A DNA stretch of 64,000 nt from Rhynchopus sp. YZ270_cl-10 (lineage: Eukaryota; Euglenozoa; Diplonemea; Diplonemida; Diplonemidae): positions 1,676,106-1,740,105 of the forward strand of contig OZ037846.1 of NCBI GenBank assembly GCA_964035575.1. Reading direction: 5' to 3'. Shown piece after piece: positions 12,801 to 21,715 of the stretch. Both the position numbers and the translations under genes were made by a program. Each line of letters starts with the position of its first letter. Position 1 is the first letter of the stretch. The notes under the pieces were generated by a model. That model was not told the origin of the DNA and did no database searches. It saw only the letters and a program-made list of their open reading frames with translations.

Positions 12801-13582
12801 TTGGCTGTCTCTGGTACCACTTCCTGCAGTACGCATCGATGTTCGCTGTCGCTGCGATCCAGGCCTTCGCCCCCACAAGCTACATCGCGTGTGGACACAT
12901 CAAACTCGCGTCCTTCTGCGTCATCTTCATTATGCTTGTTGTGCTGGTCGAGGCGAAGCCGTATGCACGCGCGAGGGATGTGGTCATGGACGGCACGGTT
13001 ATGACATTCCAGTGCGTGGCGCTGATCTTCATGGCTGTGGGGTACTACAGGGAGAAGCCGCAGGACCTGCTGTTCCAGGGTGCAACGGTGCTGCTTCTGT
13101 TTGGTGTTGTGTGTCTTTTGGTGAAGGTTGCTGTTGGGTTTGTCTGTGAGGTGTATGTCATGGTTGTGTGCAGGCGGGATCGGCTCCAGCGCCGTTACTT
13201 TGCGAACGCCGAGAACACTTTGGACGACAGCGTACAGCAGGAGCTTGAGGTACACGACGTGGAGAGCACTGTACGGGGTACGGGGCGCAGGCGGAACACA
13301 CTGTACAGGCAGGAGAGTCTGCTCGCACTCACACCCATCAACACATCCAGCCCCCTCGACGCACCTCTATTGAGCAACCTTCTGACCCCGCAAGACTCAC
13401 GCGAGTTCTCACCCATGCTACAGCAGCTGCCCTCTGGTGACTTGTCTCTGGTAGCGCTGCCTCCTTTGGCGCTCACACCTCAGGCGTCGAAGAGAAGTGG
13501 CAGACCCTTCGTTGAGTCGCCCCACCCACGCACACGACGACGTTCCGCGACACCCTCACAGGAGTACAATTTTATTTGTTAG
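9890..13582 (+). CDS. Surface protein B: WD40 propeller ectodomain, Pro-rich stalk, 7-8 TM domain
   Basis: Encodes 1230 residues from the ATG at 9890, chosen because it opens a signal peptide ([15 protein letters not shown], cut near residue 24). Residues about 25-308 are seven WD40 repeats (for example [14 protein letters not shown], and [10 protein letters not shown] closing the seventh), enough for a complete beta-propeller. Residues about 310-710 are a TPAP/TPSP stalk. Residues about 755-1097 are the membrane domain shared with genes A and C, partly identical at DNA level. A Ser/Thr/Pro-rich tail follows. WD40 propellers are normally cytosolic protein-binding platforms; a signal peptide in front predicts an extracellular propeller, which is unusual. 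It occupies the position held by the Cys-rich ectodomain in A and C, so a ligand-binding or adhesion role is the simplest inference. Confidence 0.9.
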   Translation: MLLSVAVACTCYAALTPCTASASECLYQLTLTDQQRCVGFSPDGVYVAAGGMDHLVTVFSTVDGTVVTQLTLTADVFALEFSPDGTMLAAGGAGDTVHVYDTATWVALRSFVLSDQVCGLSFAGDSRRLAVACKSGVVAVYDATAGGAAVLTFTGHTDDVRDVAFSPDGTQVISGGKENKAIVWAAATGVVAFSVSGVKDIDSVDWSGGLLATGNQDGSSTLWNAATGASLYTFVAKEIEAVAFSPSGAQLASVGKDSTLFLLNTATYAGEGAYSGHTGHIKAVAYSHDGTRIATAADDSTVRVWEGIAATPAPPTPSPPTPAPPTPAPPTPSPPTPAPATPAPTTPAPATPSPATPAPPTPAPPTPAPLSPAPPTPAPATPSPPTPAPPTPAPPTPAPATPSPPTPAPPTPAPATPSPPTPAPATPAPPTPAPPTPAPATPSPPTPAPPTPAPPTPAPATPATPTPAPLSPAPPTPAPATPSPPTPAPATPATPTPAPLSPAPPTPAPATPSPPTPAPATPAPPTPAPLSPAPPTPAPATPAPPTPAPPTPAPLSPAPPTPAPVTPSPQTPSPPTPAPATSSPQRPALLTPHPQTLAPATSSPATPAPDSPAPSIPAPLTPLPSTPPPPTPSPPTPVPLTSAPLSPAPQTPAPTPSPLTPWPLSPAPQTLSPLSPATRVPVSPTVAPTTLPATRSPTATALPALPPTPPTVAPEGSETPAHASDSPVDVVTLAQNESLEADVTTRSIVTQSVSDAGAAALLSASAAGLAGSLLVTTQECKIYGDRSHYPLALHPTQISVAGSEAAGMVVGNLGSCLAFLVVHFVACKLASLLQTCALRTVFRSRGDVPFVDDVQGFMRFPGGPALLFQVLYQGAAVGSLQLAYSPPTVMLNYLGVCALIVCVAVPVYLFRTWVLESAVFGTTVKDPRTAGYGKWKRRVLHFMLGPSEWVSLTKTRMWTLRYSAVIRSYRLGCLWYHFLQYASMFAVAAIQAFAPTSYIACGHIKLASFCVIFIMLVVLVEAKPYARARDVVMDGTVMTFQCVALIFMAVGYYREKPQDLLFQGATVLLLFGVVCLLVKVAVGFVCEVYVMVVCRRDRLQRRYFANAENTLDDSVQQELEVHDVESTVRGTGRRRNTLYRQESLLALTPINTSSPLDAPLLSNLLTPQDSREFSPMLQQLPSGDLSLVALPPLALTPQASKRSGRPFVESPHPRTRRRSATPSQEYNFIC
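10816..12030 (+). repeat. Coding 12-bp minisatellite (Pro-rich stalk of gene B)
   Basis: About 1.2 kb of imperfect 12-bp units encodes TPAP and TPSP, with LSPAP variants (ttgtca) interspersed. Higher-order periods of several units are visible, as expected from unequal exchange. The 3' third is more divergent. Confidence 0.93.
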
Positions 13583-14697
13583 GATGTCAACACAAACGAA
13601 AGAAAACACACGTCGAACAAAACAAACGAAAAAGTGAAAATATGCCTCAAATGTGGAGTTACCATTGGTGCAACACTACATTGTGTGCCACCTCCTGCCT
13701 TGAAGGTACACACATTACAGTGAAACACTACTTAAAACCACAAAAGGATCAAAACGAAACAAACTGAACGTAACATAAAACCAACTGACCTGTCCTTACT
13801 TATCTACTACAATGTCTTGTGCCTAGGTGTGTAGTGGGTAGCGTACCAATGAAACAAAAGACGGACAGATGAGCACCAAACGCGAACACGTGTATTTCCA
13901 ATGCCATCGTGCACCGGTGAACGGTGAGGCCGTTTGCACCTTCAACTTCGCTTTGTTTTGATTCTTTCACGATTTAAAGGGACATTTGGTACTTAATACG
14001 GTTCAAATATTGTATACCATCAAGGGACTGGTCCCTTGGAAAACCCGTTTTTTTTAAAGGTGATTTTTTCAGTACACAAAGAGATTTTTCAACTTCACTT
14101 ATCTGTGTCGTATGTGAGTTACTGCTCATACGTCTTATGTCATTACGCAGCAGGCACGCAGGACGCATAATGCCTTTTCGTCTTCTTTCACTTTCGGAGG
14201 GTGCGGCAGGTTCTTCCTCAGGGCTGTGCTTGCCTCGCTATCCCTCGCTATTTTCTGTTCTGTTTTTTTTCCACCCGTGGTGACGTAAGCCCCGTAGCCT
14301 CTTACCAACCTTTTCTTAGGCTACGACTGTCGTCCAATTTCCACGCACCCGCGTCACACCATGCTCATGCGCGAACACCACGTCTGCTGGGGAATGACAT
14401 AACGCCCTTTGTTTGAATTCCCGTGCAGCTGATGCTTCGCGAGCACGAATGTGATCAAGGTGACTAAGCACGAGAGGCTTAGGGGCCATCTTATAAACCA
14501 TTCCTTTCTTTTGTGTGTTTTGAACGTCCTCATGTGCTTTCTCTTCTTGGAATGGAAAGTGTATGAAATTGACTTTCTTTTTTTCAGGTGACTAACCTTC
14601 TATTTGCTCTCTTTTAAGGATCCTGTAAAGAAACCGTGGCCGCTATCTATATTCGGTCTATAATCAAACTATTTTTTTTCAGGTCTCTTGAACACCG
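13583..14697. other. Unassigned intergenic sequence 3' of gene B
   Basis: No supported gene. Two TTTTTTTCAGGT-like acceptor motifs occur (14579-14590 and 14673-14683), but no plausible coding sequence follows either one. Confidence 0.45.
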
Positions 14698-15203
14698 TAC
14701 TGTAAAATCGTTTAATTTGTCACTTACAATAATGTGACAGAATGGCAAAAATGGTGACAAAATGACAAATTCTATAAGTGACACATTATTATGATGATTT
14801 AATTATGTTTTGGGACCACAGACGGCTGATACTGCAGTGGAGAAGGTGTTCAGGTTGTTGTTGGTTGGTTTTGAGAAAAGACGCTGCAGACCAAGGGGGC
14901 GGAGCACAGGAAGCAACGCTTTCCCGCTGGCACTGGCTGATATCGGGAAGGCTTCGTGTGTGAGCGGCCGCGGCAGCTTCCGTCCCTACGGGGACCTGCT
15001 GTTTACTGAGGATCGGCATGCACTGTAAATACAGAAAATATCACTCAAGGCTGTACTTTAAAAAGTAGACACAAAATAACCATAAACATAAATGAAATCA
15101 TCATTTAATGTGACACATATTCTTAGGGTGTGACAAAGTATATTTATGACTGATATTTCAACTCGGTTAATTAGGGTGTGACAAATTAAACGATTTTACA
15201 GTA
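14698..15203. mobile_element. 502-bp non-autonomous DNA transposon with TA duplication (Tc1/mariner-like MITE)
   Basis: The element spans 14700-15201. Its ends are perfect 24-bp terminal inverted repeats beginning CTGTAAAATCGTTTAATTTG, and it is flanked on each side by TA (14698-14699 and 15202-15203), the target duplication typical of the Tc1/mariner superfamily. Subterminal inverted similarity (GTGACACATT and TGATGATTT on both sides) extends further in. The GC-rich core (about 14810-15028) is unlike the AT-rich arms and holds a 72-codon + strand frame without a transposase motif. It could be captured host sequence. No transposase is present, so movement would need one in trans. Confidence 0.85.
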
Positions 15204-15222
15204 CTCCTTCTGCCTTGCTTTT

Positions 15223-15400
15223 TCCATTTTTCTAATCCGGGGCGGGTTGGAGTAGAGCCACATTTCATCGACAGGTCGAGGTGTGTGCGTTTCACCACAA
15301 CCTCTCCCTTTGTGTCTTTATTGTTTCTATTGCTTTAGTGTTTGCGGGGGTGGGGGGAAAACATATAAGGAACAGTAGGAGTGCGGTTTCAATTTTCTTT
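15223..15400 (+). repeat. Dispersed repeat, copy 1
   Basis: About 170 bp matching 29060-29230 in the same orientation with a few substitutions; both contain TCCGGGGCGGGTTGGAGTAG and the downstream TTTCACCACAACCTCTCCC. The MITE at 14700-15201 inserted just to its left. No coding function is supported. Confidence 0.8.
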
Positions 15401-16664
15401 TTCCCCCGATTGTTACCGAAGTCCGGTCAAGGACATGTCATGGTGGGGGAAGTGTCATTTTATAATTTGTATGCTTTTTGTTGTGCGCATGTACCTCTAT
15501 TTTGAAAAGTGACCCCACTACTGGCTGGACAGATTCCAAAAATGCAAATACCGGTGTTTTTGGGCGATACATAATTCCCGGAAAAAACACCCACCACAAA
15601 TTATATAGTGGACCCCCCCTTGTGTCAGGGACCTGTCAATCGCCCCCCTTTCGGAACACTAGCCGATAACAAATACTTGTTTTTCCAACAGATAGAAATT
15701 TACGTCCCATAGCTAATGACCAAAAAACCAGGAATTATTCCGGTGGCAAAGGCGATAAAGGGCCAACACATGTGTTCACAAGTGTACCTTTTTTGTTTTT
15801 TTTTTTTCAAGTCGTATTCAGGCTTGGCTTCACCCTTACGAAATACTTCTTTTATTAATCCCCTGCTCGTCCCAAAGCGGCCCATGCAGTGCGTTCCGTC
15901 TCTTGTTTCTTGTTTCTTGTTTCTTGTATTGTTTGATGTGTATGCACGTGAGGTATGCTCGTCATGTAAATTTTCTTTCTTTGTTTCTTGTTTCTTGTGT
16001 TGTTCTTATTGCGATTTTTTCCCCGTCACAATTACCAGAAAACCCCGCTGCCAGGGTTTTTATTGCGAAGGTCATATTGTTAGCAGAGTGATCTCAGCTC
16101 AGTGTTGCTTTCCCAAAGTAATTGTTTGAACTACACTATTCTGACAATTTTATCTTTGGGGAAGAAGGACCCCTCACTCCCCTAGAGTCCCCCTCCCCTG
16201 CTTCATTTGCTGAGGTCTTGGCTCTTGAGGGCACAGATGGTCCACATTTTTGATCTACACTTTCCAGCTTCATCACTATAATTTTAGGCAGGCCGCGAAG
16301 GCTGAGAGTCACCACTGCCCACACACATGATGTTAATTAGAGTCACCACCGCCAACATGATGTTAATTTCTGCTGTTGGTCGGACTATGCATCAGGCTAG
16401 CGAGGTGGGTCAGAGGTAGGAAGGCATGTATGTCTGCCTCCATAATTGTCGTTTTCCCTATTTTTCGTGGTATTTTGCACCATTTCGTCTTCAATCATAC
16501 CCAACTTATTTTAGTGTCTCTTTTCGTTTGTAAAGGCGTAGGGCACTCATGCAACACTACACCCCTGACTTTTGACAGAGAAAGAAATATATGCTGCATC
16601 TCATATTAGCCTAGACTGCCGGTGGCTGTTGGCGCTCGATCATTTTTTGCAAGCTTCCTTCCCC
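15401..16664. other. Unassigned intergenic sequence
   Basis: No gene supported. The motif GGACAGATTCCAAAAATGCA near 15526 recurs in variant form near 18735 and 43246, each time after TGACCCCAC; this is a dispersed repeat fragment. Tandem TTTCTTG copies lie at 15900-15930 and 15980-16000. Confidence 0.45.
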
Positions 16665-17102
16665 GTACTGTGTACTGTGTACTGTGTACTGTGTACTGTG
16701 TACTGTGTACTGTGTACTGTGTACTGTGTACTGTGTACTGTGTACTGTGTACTGTGTACTGTGTACTGTGTACTGTGTACTGTGTACTGTGTACTGTGTA
16801 CTGTGTACTGTGTACTGTGTACTGTGTACTGTGTACTGTGTACTGTGTACTGTGTACTGTGTACTGTGTACTGTGTACTGTGTACTGTGTACTGTGTACT
16901 GTGTACTGTGTACTGTGTACTGTGTACTGTGTACTGTGTACTGTGTACTGTGTACTGTGTACTGTGTACTGTGTACTGTGTACTGTGTACTGTGTACTGT
17001 GTACTGTGTACTGTGTACTGTGTACTGTGTACTGTGTACTGTGTACTGTGTACTGTGTACTGTGTACTGTGTACTGTGTACTGTGTACTGTGTACTGTGT
17101 AC
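16665..17102. repeat. 7-bp microsatellite GTACTGT (second locus)
   Basis: About 62 perfect copies of the heptamer whose complement forms the array at 1028-1160. The long periodic peptides read from it on both strands are not genes. Confidence 0.97.
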
Positions 17103-17417
17103 GCCATGAGTCATTATTTAGACATTTTTGCTTTTAACAGAAACTTGGATACCACACACCTTTCGAAGAGAATGCTAAGTTAACAGGACTAACTTAATTT
17201 GTACACTGGTCACGAAAGGGTTTTGTATTCCAAGTCAACCTTTTTCCTCCCCCCACGAGTCCTCTCTTCAAAAGGGCGGCTTTTAGCGACAGACGTTGGA
17301 TCGTCTGATCGCAGGTTATCTTTTCTGTGTTTCGTCGTGCTTCTCAGCTGCGTTCTGTTCTTTTGAATTGAAAGCACGTGAACCCAATTGTGGATATTTT
17401 GTATTTTTCTTTCTTCT
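17103..17417. other. Unassigned spacer
   Basis: Unique-looking AT-rich sequence between the heptamer array and the segmental duplication; nothing recognised. Confidence 0.4.
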
Positions 17418-18077
17418 CTCTTTGGTCGTCCAGATTGTTGTAAAAACGCCTTTTTTGAGGTGAAGACAGCAATCAACGTCAGCCAAAACTACTTATCTTA
17501 ATCTTGCTAAGGGAAAGATGTCCTCCCTTCCACAATTAGAACCTTCTTTGAGAGTGTTTTTCCGGTGAAGACTGTCTGAAGGGCAGCTGCACTCAACAGA
17601 TTATCAAAAAAAGGAGAAAAATAATTAGTGGAGCTCATCCTCGGGTGTCTACATGATACAACCACGACACAAGAGGAGCTGATGGACGCCTCCAGCTTTC
17701 TTTGTACTTAATGGTTCGGTCAGCAACCCAGTTGCCCAGGGTTCTCCCGTAGTTCAACCACAGGTTTCCCGTGGACCGCTGACCTGCACCAATTAACCAA
17801 ATTATGGGTTTTATGTTTATGTACTTGTACTGTTTGCGGAAAACAACAAGGAAGGGAAAGCAACGTGCAAGAGGCAATGTCTGCATGGACGTGCGTTGTG
17901 ATGACATGCTCTATGAGTCACACTATCCCGCACGACCAGGTTCCCATCCACGAAACTTCTTGATACATTTGTTGCTTTCTTATTATAATTTGTGTCGTGT
18001 TGTGTTGTTGGGTAAAAAAATGCTGTGTTTTTTTCTCTTTTCCATGTTTCTTTGTCACGATGTGCGGTGCGGATAGG
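17418..18077 (+). repeat. Segmental duplication, copy 2 (orphan 5' flank)
   Basis: Nearly identical to 1706-2384, which is the 5' flank of gene A. Similarity stops abruptly at 18077, where copy 1 continues toward the gene A start. No A-like gene follows here, so this looks like an orphaned promoter/leader region or the scar of a lost family member. Confidence 0.88.
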
Positions 18078-18227
18078 AAAAAAAACACTGTGTTCTTTTC
18101 CAGGGCTGTTCCTGTGAAGATGAGAATAAATAATTCTGATTTTTTTATATATTTTTCCCTTTCAAATTTTATTTGAAAGTATATGAATTTGATTTTTCCC
18201 CTTTTTTTCTTAGGTTTTAGCGTGCTT

Positions 18228-18928
18228 CTAAAGGGGGGGCCCAAATAAGTTTACCCCAAATAATAGCTATTTTCCCAAATAACTTTTTTTTTTTTCTCAG
18301 ATTTTGGGTGCCGAAAAAGTTACCGAATAACTTCGCCCCCTCTCACCTCCTTTTTTATTTTTCAAAATTTTCCCCCAAACTGATAGTGTACTATATAAAA
18401 TGGCGCCGCAGGCGAAAAAAATTTATGGTACGGTGTAAAAAGCTAGTTTTTTACACCACAGATATAATCATCTAGGCGGCAGCCACGCTGGAGAAGGAAT
18501 TTACGGGTCTGGGGCGAAACAGATTTAAAGCAGCATCATCATTCGGGCGATCGGGTCTTCTGGGGTCTTTACCAAACTACAAAACAGGAAAACAGAAAAT
18601 AAGAGTTGACGCCGACTCCCGACTTTTGGACCCCCGACCCCCGACCTCTGGTGCTGTCCTGCTACTGTGTACTATGAGGAAATTGATCAAAAACGAGAAC
18701 TTGTCCATTTTGGCAAATTGACCCCACCACTGGCCGGACGGATTCCGAAAATGCAAATACCGGTGTCTAACAGCTTCACCAAGTTGGCAACGAGAAAAAA
18801 CCCTGTTTTCAGTGCCCAAATAAGTTTACCCCCAAATAACTTGGGTTCCAAATAACTTTTTTTTTTTTGCCGCGATTTTGGCTTTTCAAAGTTACCGAAT
18901 AATATAGTTATTTGGACCCCCCCTTTAG
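18228..18928. mobile_element. 701-bp inverted-repeat element (non-autonomous)
   Basis: Terminal inverted repeats of 21 bp with one mismatch: CTAAAGGGGGGGCCCAAATA at 18228 and its inverse ending at 18928. Inside each end is a direct repeat of about 95 bp (18241-18335 and 18813-18908) containing AAGTTACCGAATAA. I see no coding capacity and no clear target-site duplication. The family is unknown. Confidence 0.6.
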
Positions 18929-19303
18929 GTTGAGCCAAAAATTTGTACACCACTGGTCGGGGTGCTATGCAAACAAGCTAAAATATAAGGCTTTCAGGAG
19001 GAAAATAATCCGCCTGCGGCACAGGCTTTTCCCTAAATCTGCTGCGGAAAACAAAACAAACAAACACATGCGAATGCACAACAAAAAAAAGCAGAATTTC
19101 ACTTCAATACACCCCGGATCCCCCTCCCCACCACACCCTCTCCTGCATTCCTTCCCACCCTTGCACGTCCTCCTCCAGGTCATATCATCTTTCCCTCATC
19201 TTATTTACACAGGTCAACACATTGCACTTCAGCACTGAATTTGTGCGACTGACACGTTCTACGGAAAGAACACACCATCACAGCAGTAGAATACCAGAGC
19301 ACT
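18929..19303. other. Unassigned intergenic sequence
   Basis: Contains CAGGCTTTTCCCTAAATCTG at about 19022, a motif repeated in variant form at 40579 and inverted at 42427, so part of this is dispersed repeat. No gene is supported apart from the pseudogene that begins at its end. Confidence 0.45.
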
Positions 19304-20053
19304 ATGAGATCTGTCGTTGCGCTTTTGCTGGTCTTTGGAATGTCTGTAGGGTCGCAGGCGATGGAAGCATGTACTTCAGAATAGTGTATGGTGGTGTGGA
19401 CATGGTCACCAATCGCAGGAAGGCACTGATGATCAGAACGTTATTTTCAACTATTCCACACACCAAGTGTTCTGCTTCGACTTTCAGAAGGAAACTGATG
19501 CCACAGCCAAGGTGAATACTTACTCGAACTCACTTTCTGGGTCATGCAGCGGGTCATGGACGAGTCACACCATATGACGCCCGGCGGACTGACGTTGGAA
19601 GTGGTCCAGACGGGGATATCTCAGTGACGATTGTAACAGCTCCTCCTCCAACACCAGGTCCTGCTCCATTTCCATCGTATCCGAATATGTACTTCAGAAT
19701 TGTGTACGGCAGTGTGGATATCGTCTACAAATCCCAGAACACCAACTGCAACTCCGACTCAACCTAGCACACCATCACCGGGTTAAGGTGACAAACTAGA
19801 GATTATCTTGATCGTTCTGGGTGCAACCAGTGTTGTGGTGCTCTTGGTAGCTGCAATAATGGTGTACACATGTCGTCATCCGCCTGGTCCCCCCAACACA
19901 CCTGTCGTTGATGAGGATCCAATACAAAACGACCTCCTGCCTGTATCTGAGATGTGCGTGCAGAAACGAAGGTGTCACAACCCTCTTTTCCTCGTTCTGC
20001 AGTGGCCATGGTATACAGAAGATCTTACCTTAGAGCAATACACTCTCTTTTAA
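19304..20053 (+). pseudogene. Broken type I membrane-protein gene
   Basis: Starts with a convincing signal peptide (MRSVVALLLVFGMSVGSQA, ATG at 19304) that runs into a stop after 26 codons. Coding-like pieces then continue in other frames: MYFRIVYGGVDMV near 19370, a segment reading VFCFDFQKETDATAKVNTY near 19466, a short Pro-rich PPPTPGPAP piece near 19645, a second copy of the MYFRIVYG motif near 19686, and a transmembrane helix with a short tail in the final frame (VVVLLVAAIMVYTC near 19830-19875). The order resembles the surface proteins nearby: signal peptide, ectodomain, Pro-rich spacer, membrane anchor. Several frameshifts and stops make it a pseudogene unless introns are removed. Confidence 0.6.
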
Positions 20054-20463
20054 ACCCATAGCACCCCGAACCATACATCAGTCGCTGTCACGAAATGTGT
20101 CAAACTTGGCGGCCCACCCAGGGTTCTACTACTGGGGGGGCGGGCGAAGAGAAGACCACCTTTATTTGGGTCGTTTTCATCTAATATATTTTAGAATACA
20201 AGACCCCCGGGTCTTTGTATTCAACTTGCCATAAATTTCGGCTAAAAATTATATTTTTTTTACGCTGCAGACCAAGCTTTTTCCGAGATCGTGATCATGA
20301 CCTGGTTTTCAGGAATTTGGGCGGAAAAAGTGACATCCGCGACACAGGAGAGATCATCATTGTGTTCATCAGCGGTTGTGTAAAAGCATCTTGAAGAGTG
20401 GAGTCTATCATCGGGTGTCTACACCAATACAATTTTTTGCGGTTGTGAACCGCCCTCGTTCTC
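20054..20463. other. Unassigned intergenic sequence
   Basis: Nothing recognised between the pseudogene and the duplicated block. Confidence 0.4.
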
Positions 20464-20589
20464 TTACGGTACGGGCAGGTCATTAGGTTTCCTTTTTACA
20501 TCTGCTGTTGTAGGCCGCAGGGTACTTGCGCTTTCATTCGGATGGCTGGCATCGTACGTGGGTCAGTCGGAGGTGACTGCATCAACAAC
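20464..20589 (+). repeat. Dispersed direct repeat, copy 2
   Basis: Matches 6091-6217 (3' flank of gene A) in the same orientation. It abuts the inverted block that begins at 20590, which creates a sharp mosaic junction. Confidence 0.8.
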
Positions 20590-21482
20590 CAGGGTTGCCC
20601 CTTGTTCTCGGAAAAAACAGCAAAATTCTGGATTTATGTTCCCGTTTTTTTCCTTTTTTTGGGTGGGGTTTTTTGCCCTTTTTCGGGCTTTCCGAGCTCT
20701 ACCCTCACTGTAGTGGGGTCATTTCGAGAAAATGGACAAGTTCTTGATTGATACAAATTTTGGTTACGACCACTAGTGCGTTGCTCACAATGCTAAATGA
20801 GTGTCAGAACTGTGATTCTGGGCCCACTTTAACCGCCCCTCGAAATTCAAAAAGGGGTCCCAAACCCGGGCGCGCTACATGCGCGCAGAACTTTTTGCAG
20901 CTTTGGTCTAGTTGCATTTTGGCTGCAAAATGCAAGGGGATCCCCAAAGACGTTGGGAATATTATTTGGATGGGGCAGTGATTTTGTACCTGCACATACG
21001 CTCCCTCGTGGTAACCGTGTGCATGCCAATGAAGTGCTCTCTGGGGTTCGATAACCCGTGGAACCAGTGCTTCCGCCGATGAATGGTGAGGCGTTTGCAC
21101 TTCTTTTTTTGCGGAGCTTAAGATTCAAAAATAATATAAATGGCGCCGCAGGCAAAAAAGTTTGGGTACGGTGTAAAAATTTAGTTTCCAACGAACCCTT
21201 TTTTGCAGAGCAAAAAATGAAAAATGGCGCTGCAGGCAAAAAAAATTGGGGATACAGCCCTGGATGGTGCAGGATTTTGGTGTCAATTTTTTTTTCTTGC
21301 CCCCTGAAAACTCTTGCTTTTGAGAGTTTCGACCATTTCACCACACTGGTGGTGTGTCACCTACAGTGAAACCCACCAGAAACCACAAGAAAGCCCCCCA
21401 AGGAAAAAAGGAAAAAAAAAAAGGAAAAAAAAACTAAAATCCAGAATTTCATGTTCTCGGTCCCACTTAGGAACTTCCCTGT
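20590..21482 (-). repeat. Inverted duplication, copy 2
   Basis: Reverse-complement copy of 7395-8194. It is about 90 bp longer because a module (around 21118-21210) containing GGCGCCGCAGGCAAAAAA and TACGGTGTAAAAA has been duplicated inside it. It lies upstream of gene C, whereas copy 1 lies between A and B. Confidence 0.88.
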
Positions 21483-21670
21483 CAACAACTACAGTATTTT
21501 TTTTTCCTTTCTTCTCTTGGGAAGGGCCCATATTTTTCAGTTGGGCCACCGTCGGCGCAGACAAGAGGACGCTGGACAATAGTCACTGACAAGTAAATAA
21601 TAGTAAAATACAAGCCACCCCCACCCTCTTGTTTCCCTGCCACAGTGTCAGTGCTTTGCTTAGTGCACTG

Positions 21671-21702
21671 CAACCACCCCCCTTTCACTTCACCCTTCGC
21701 AG
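21671..21702 (+). promoter_or_regulatory. Candidate 3' splice acceptor before gene C
   Basis: The pyrimidine-rich stretch CCCCCCTTTCACTTCACCC leads to CGCAG ending at 21702, 13 bases before the gene C start. It is the clearest of the acceptor-like leaders in this window. Confidence 0.4.
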
Positions 21703-21715
21703 GCAGGGCCAGGAC

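Noticed and set aside
16572..17183. Long open frames reading YCVLCT or HSTQYTV repeats
   Set aside because: Artefacts of the heptamer array; both strands and several frames are open simply because the unit lacks stops.
20542..20751. Small membrane-like protein in the inverted duplication (also at 8033-8233)
   Set aside because: The frame is open in both copies only because the DNA is duplicated; the hydrophobic stretch comes from T-rich sequence.
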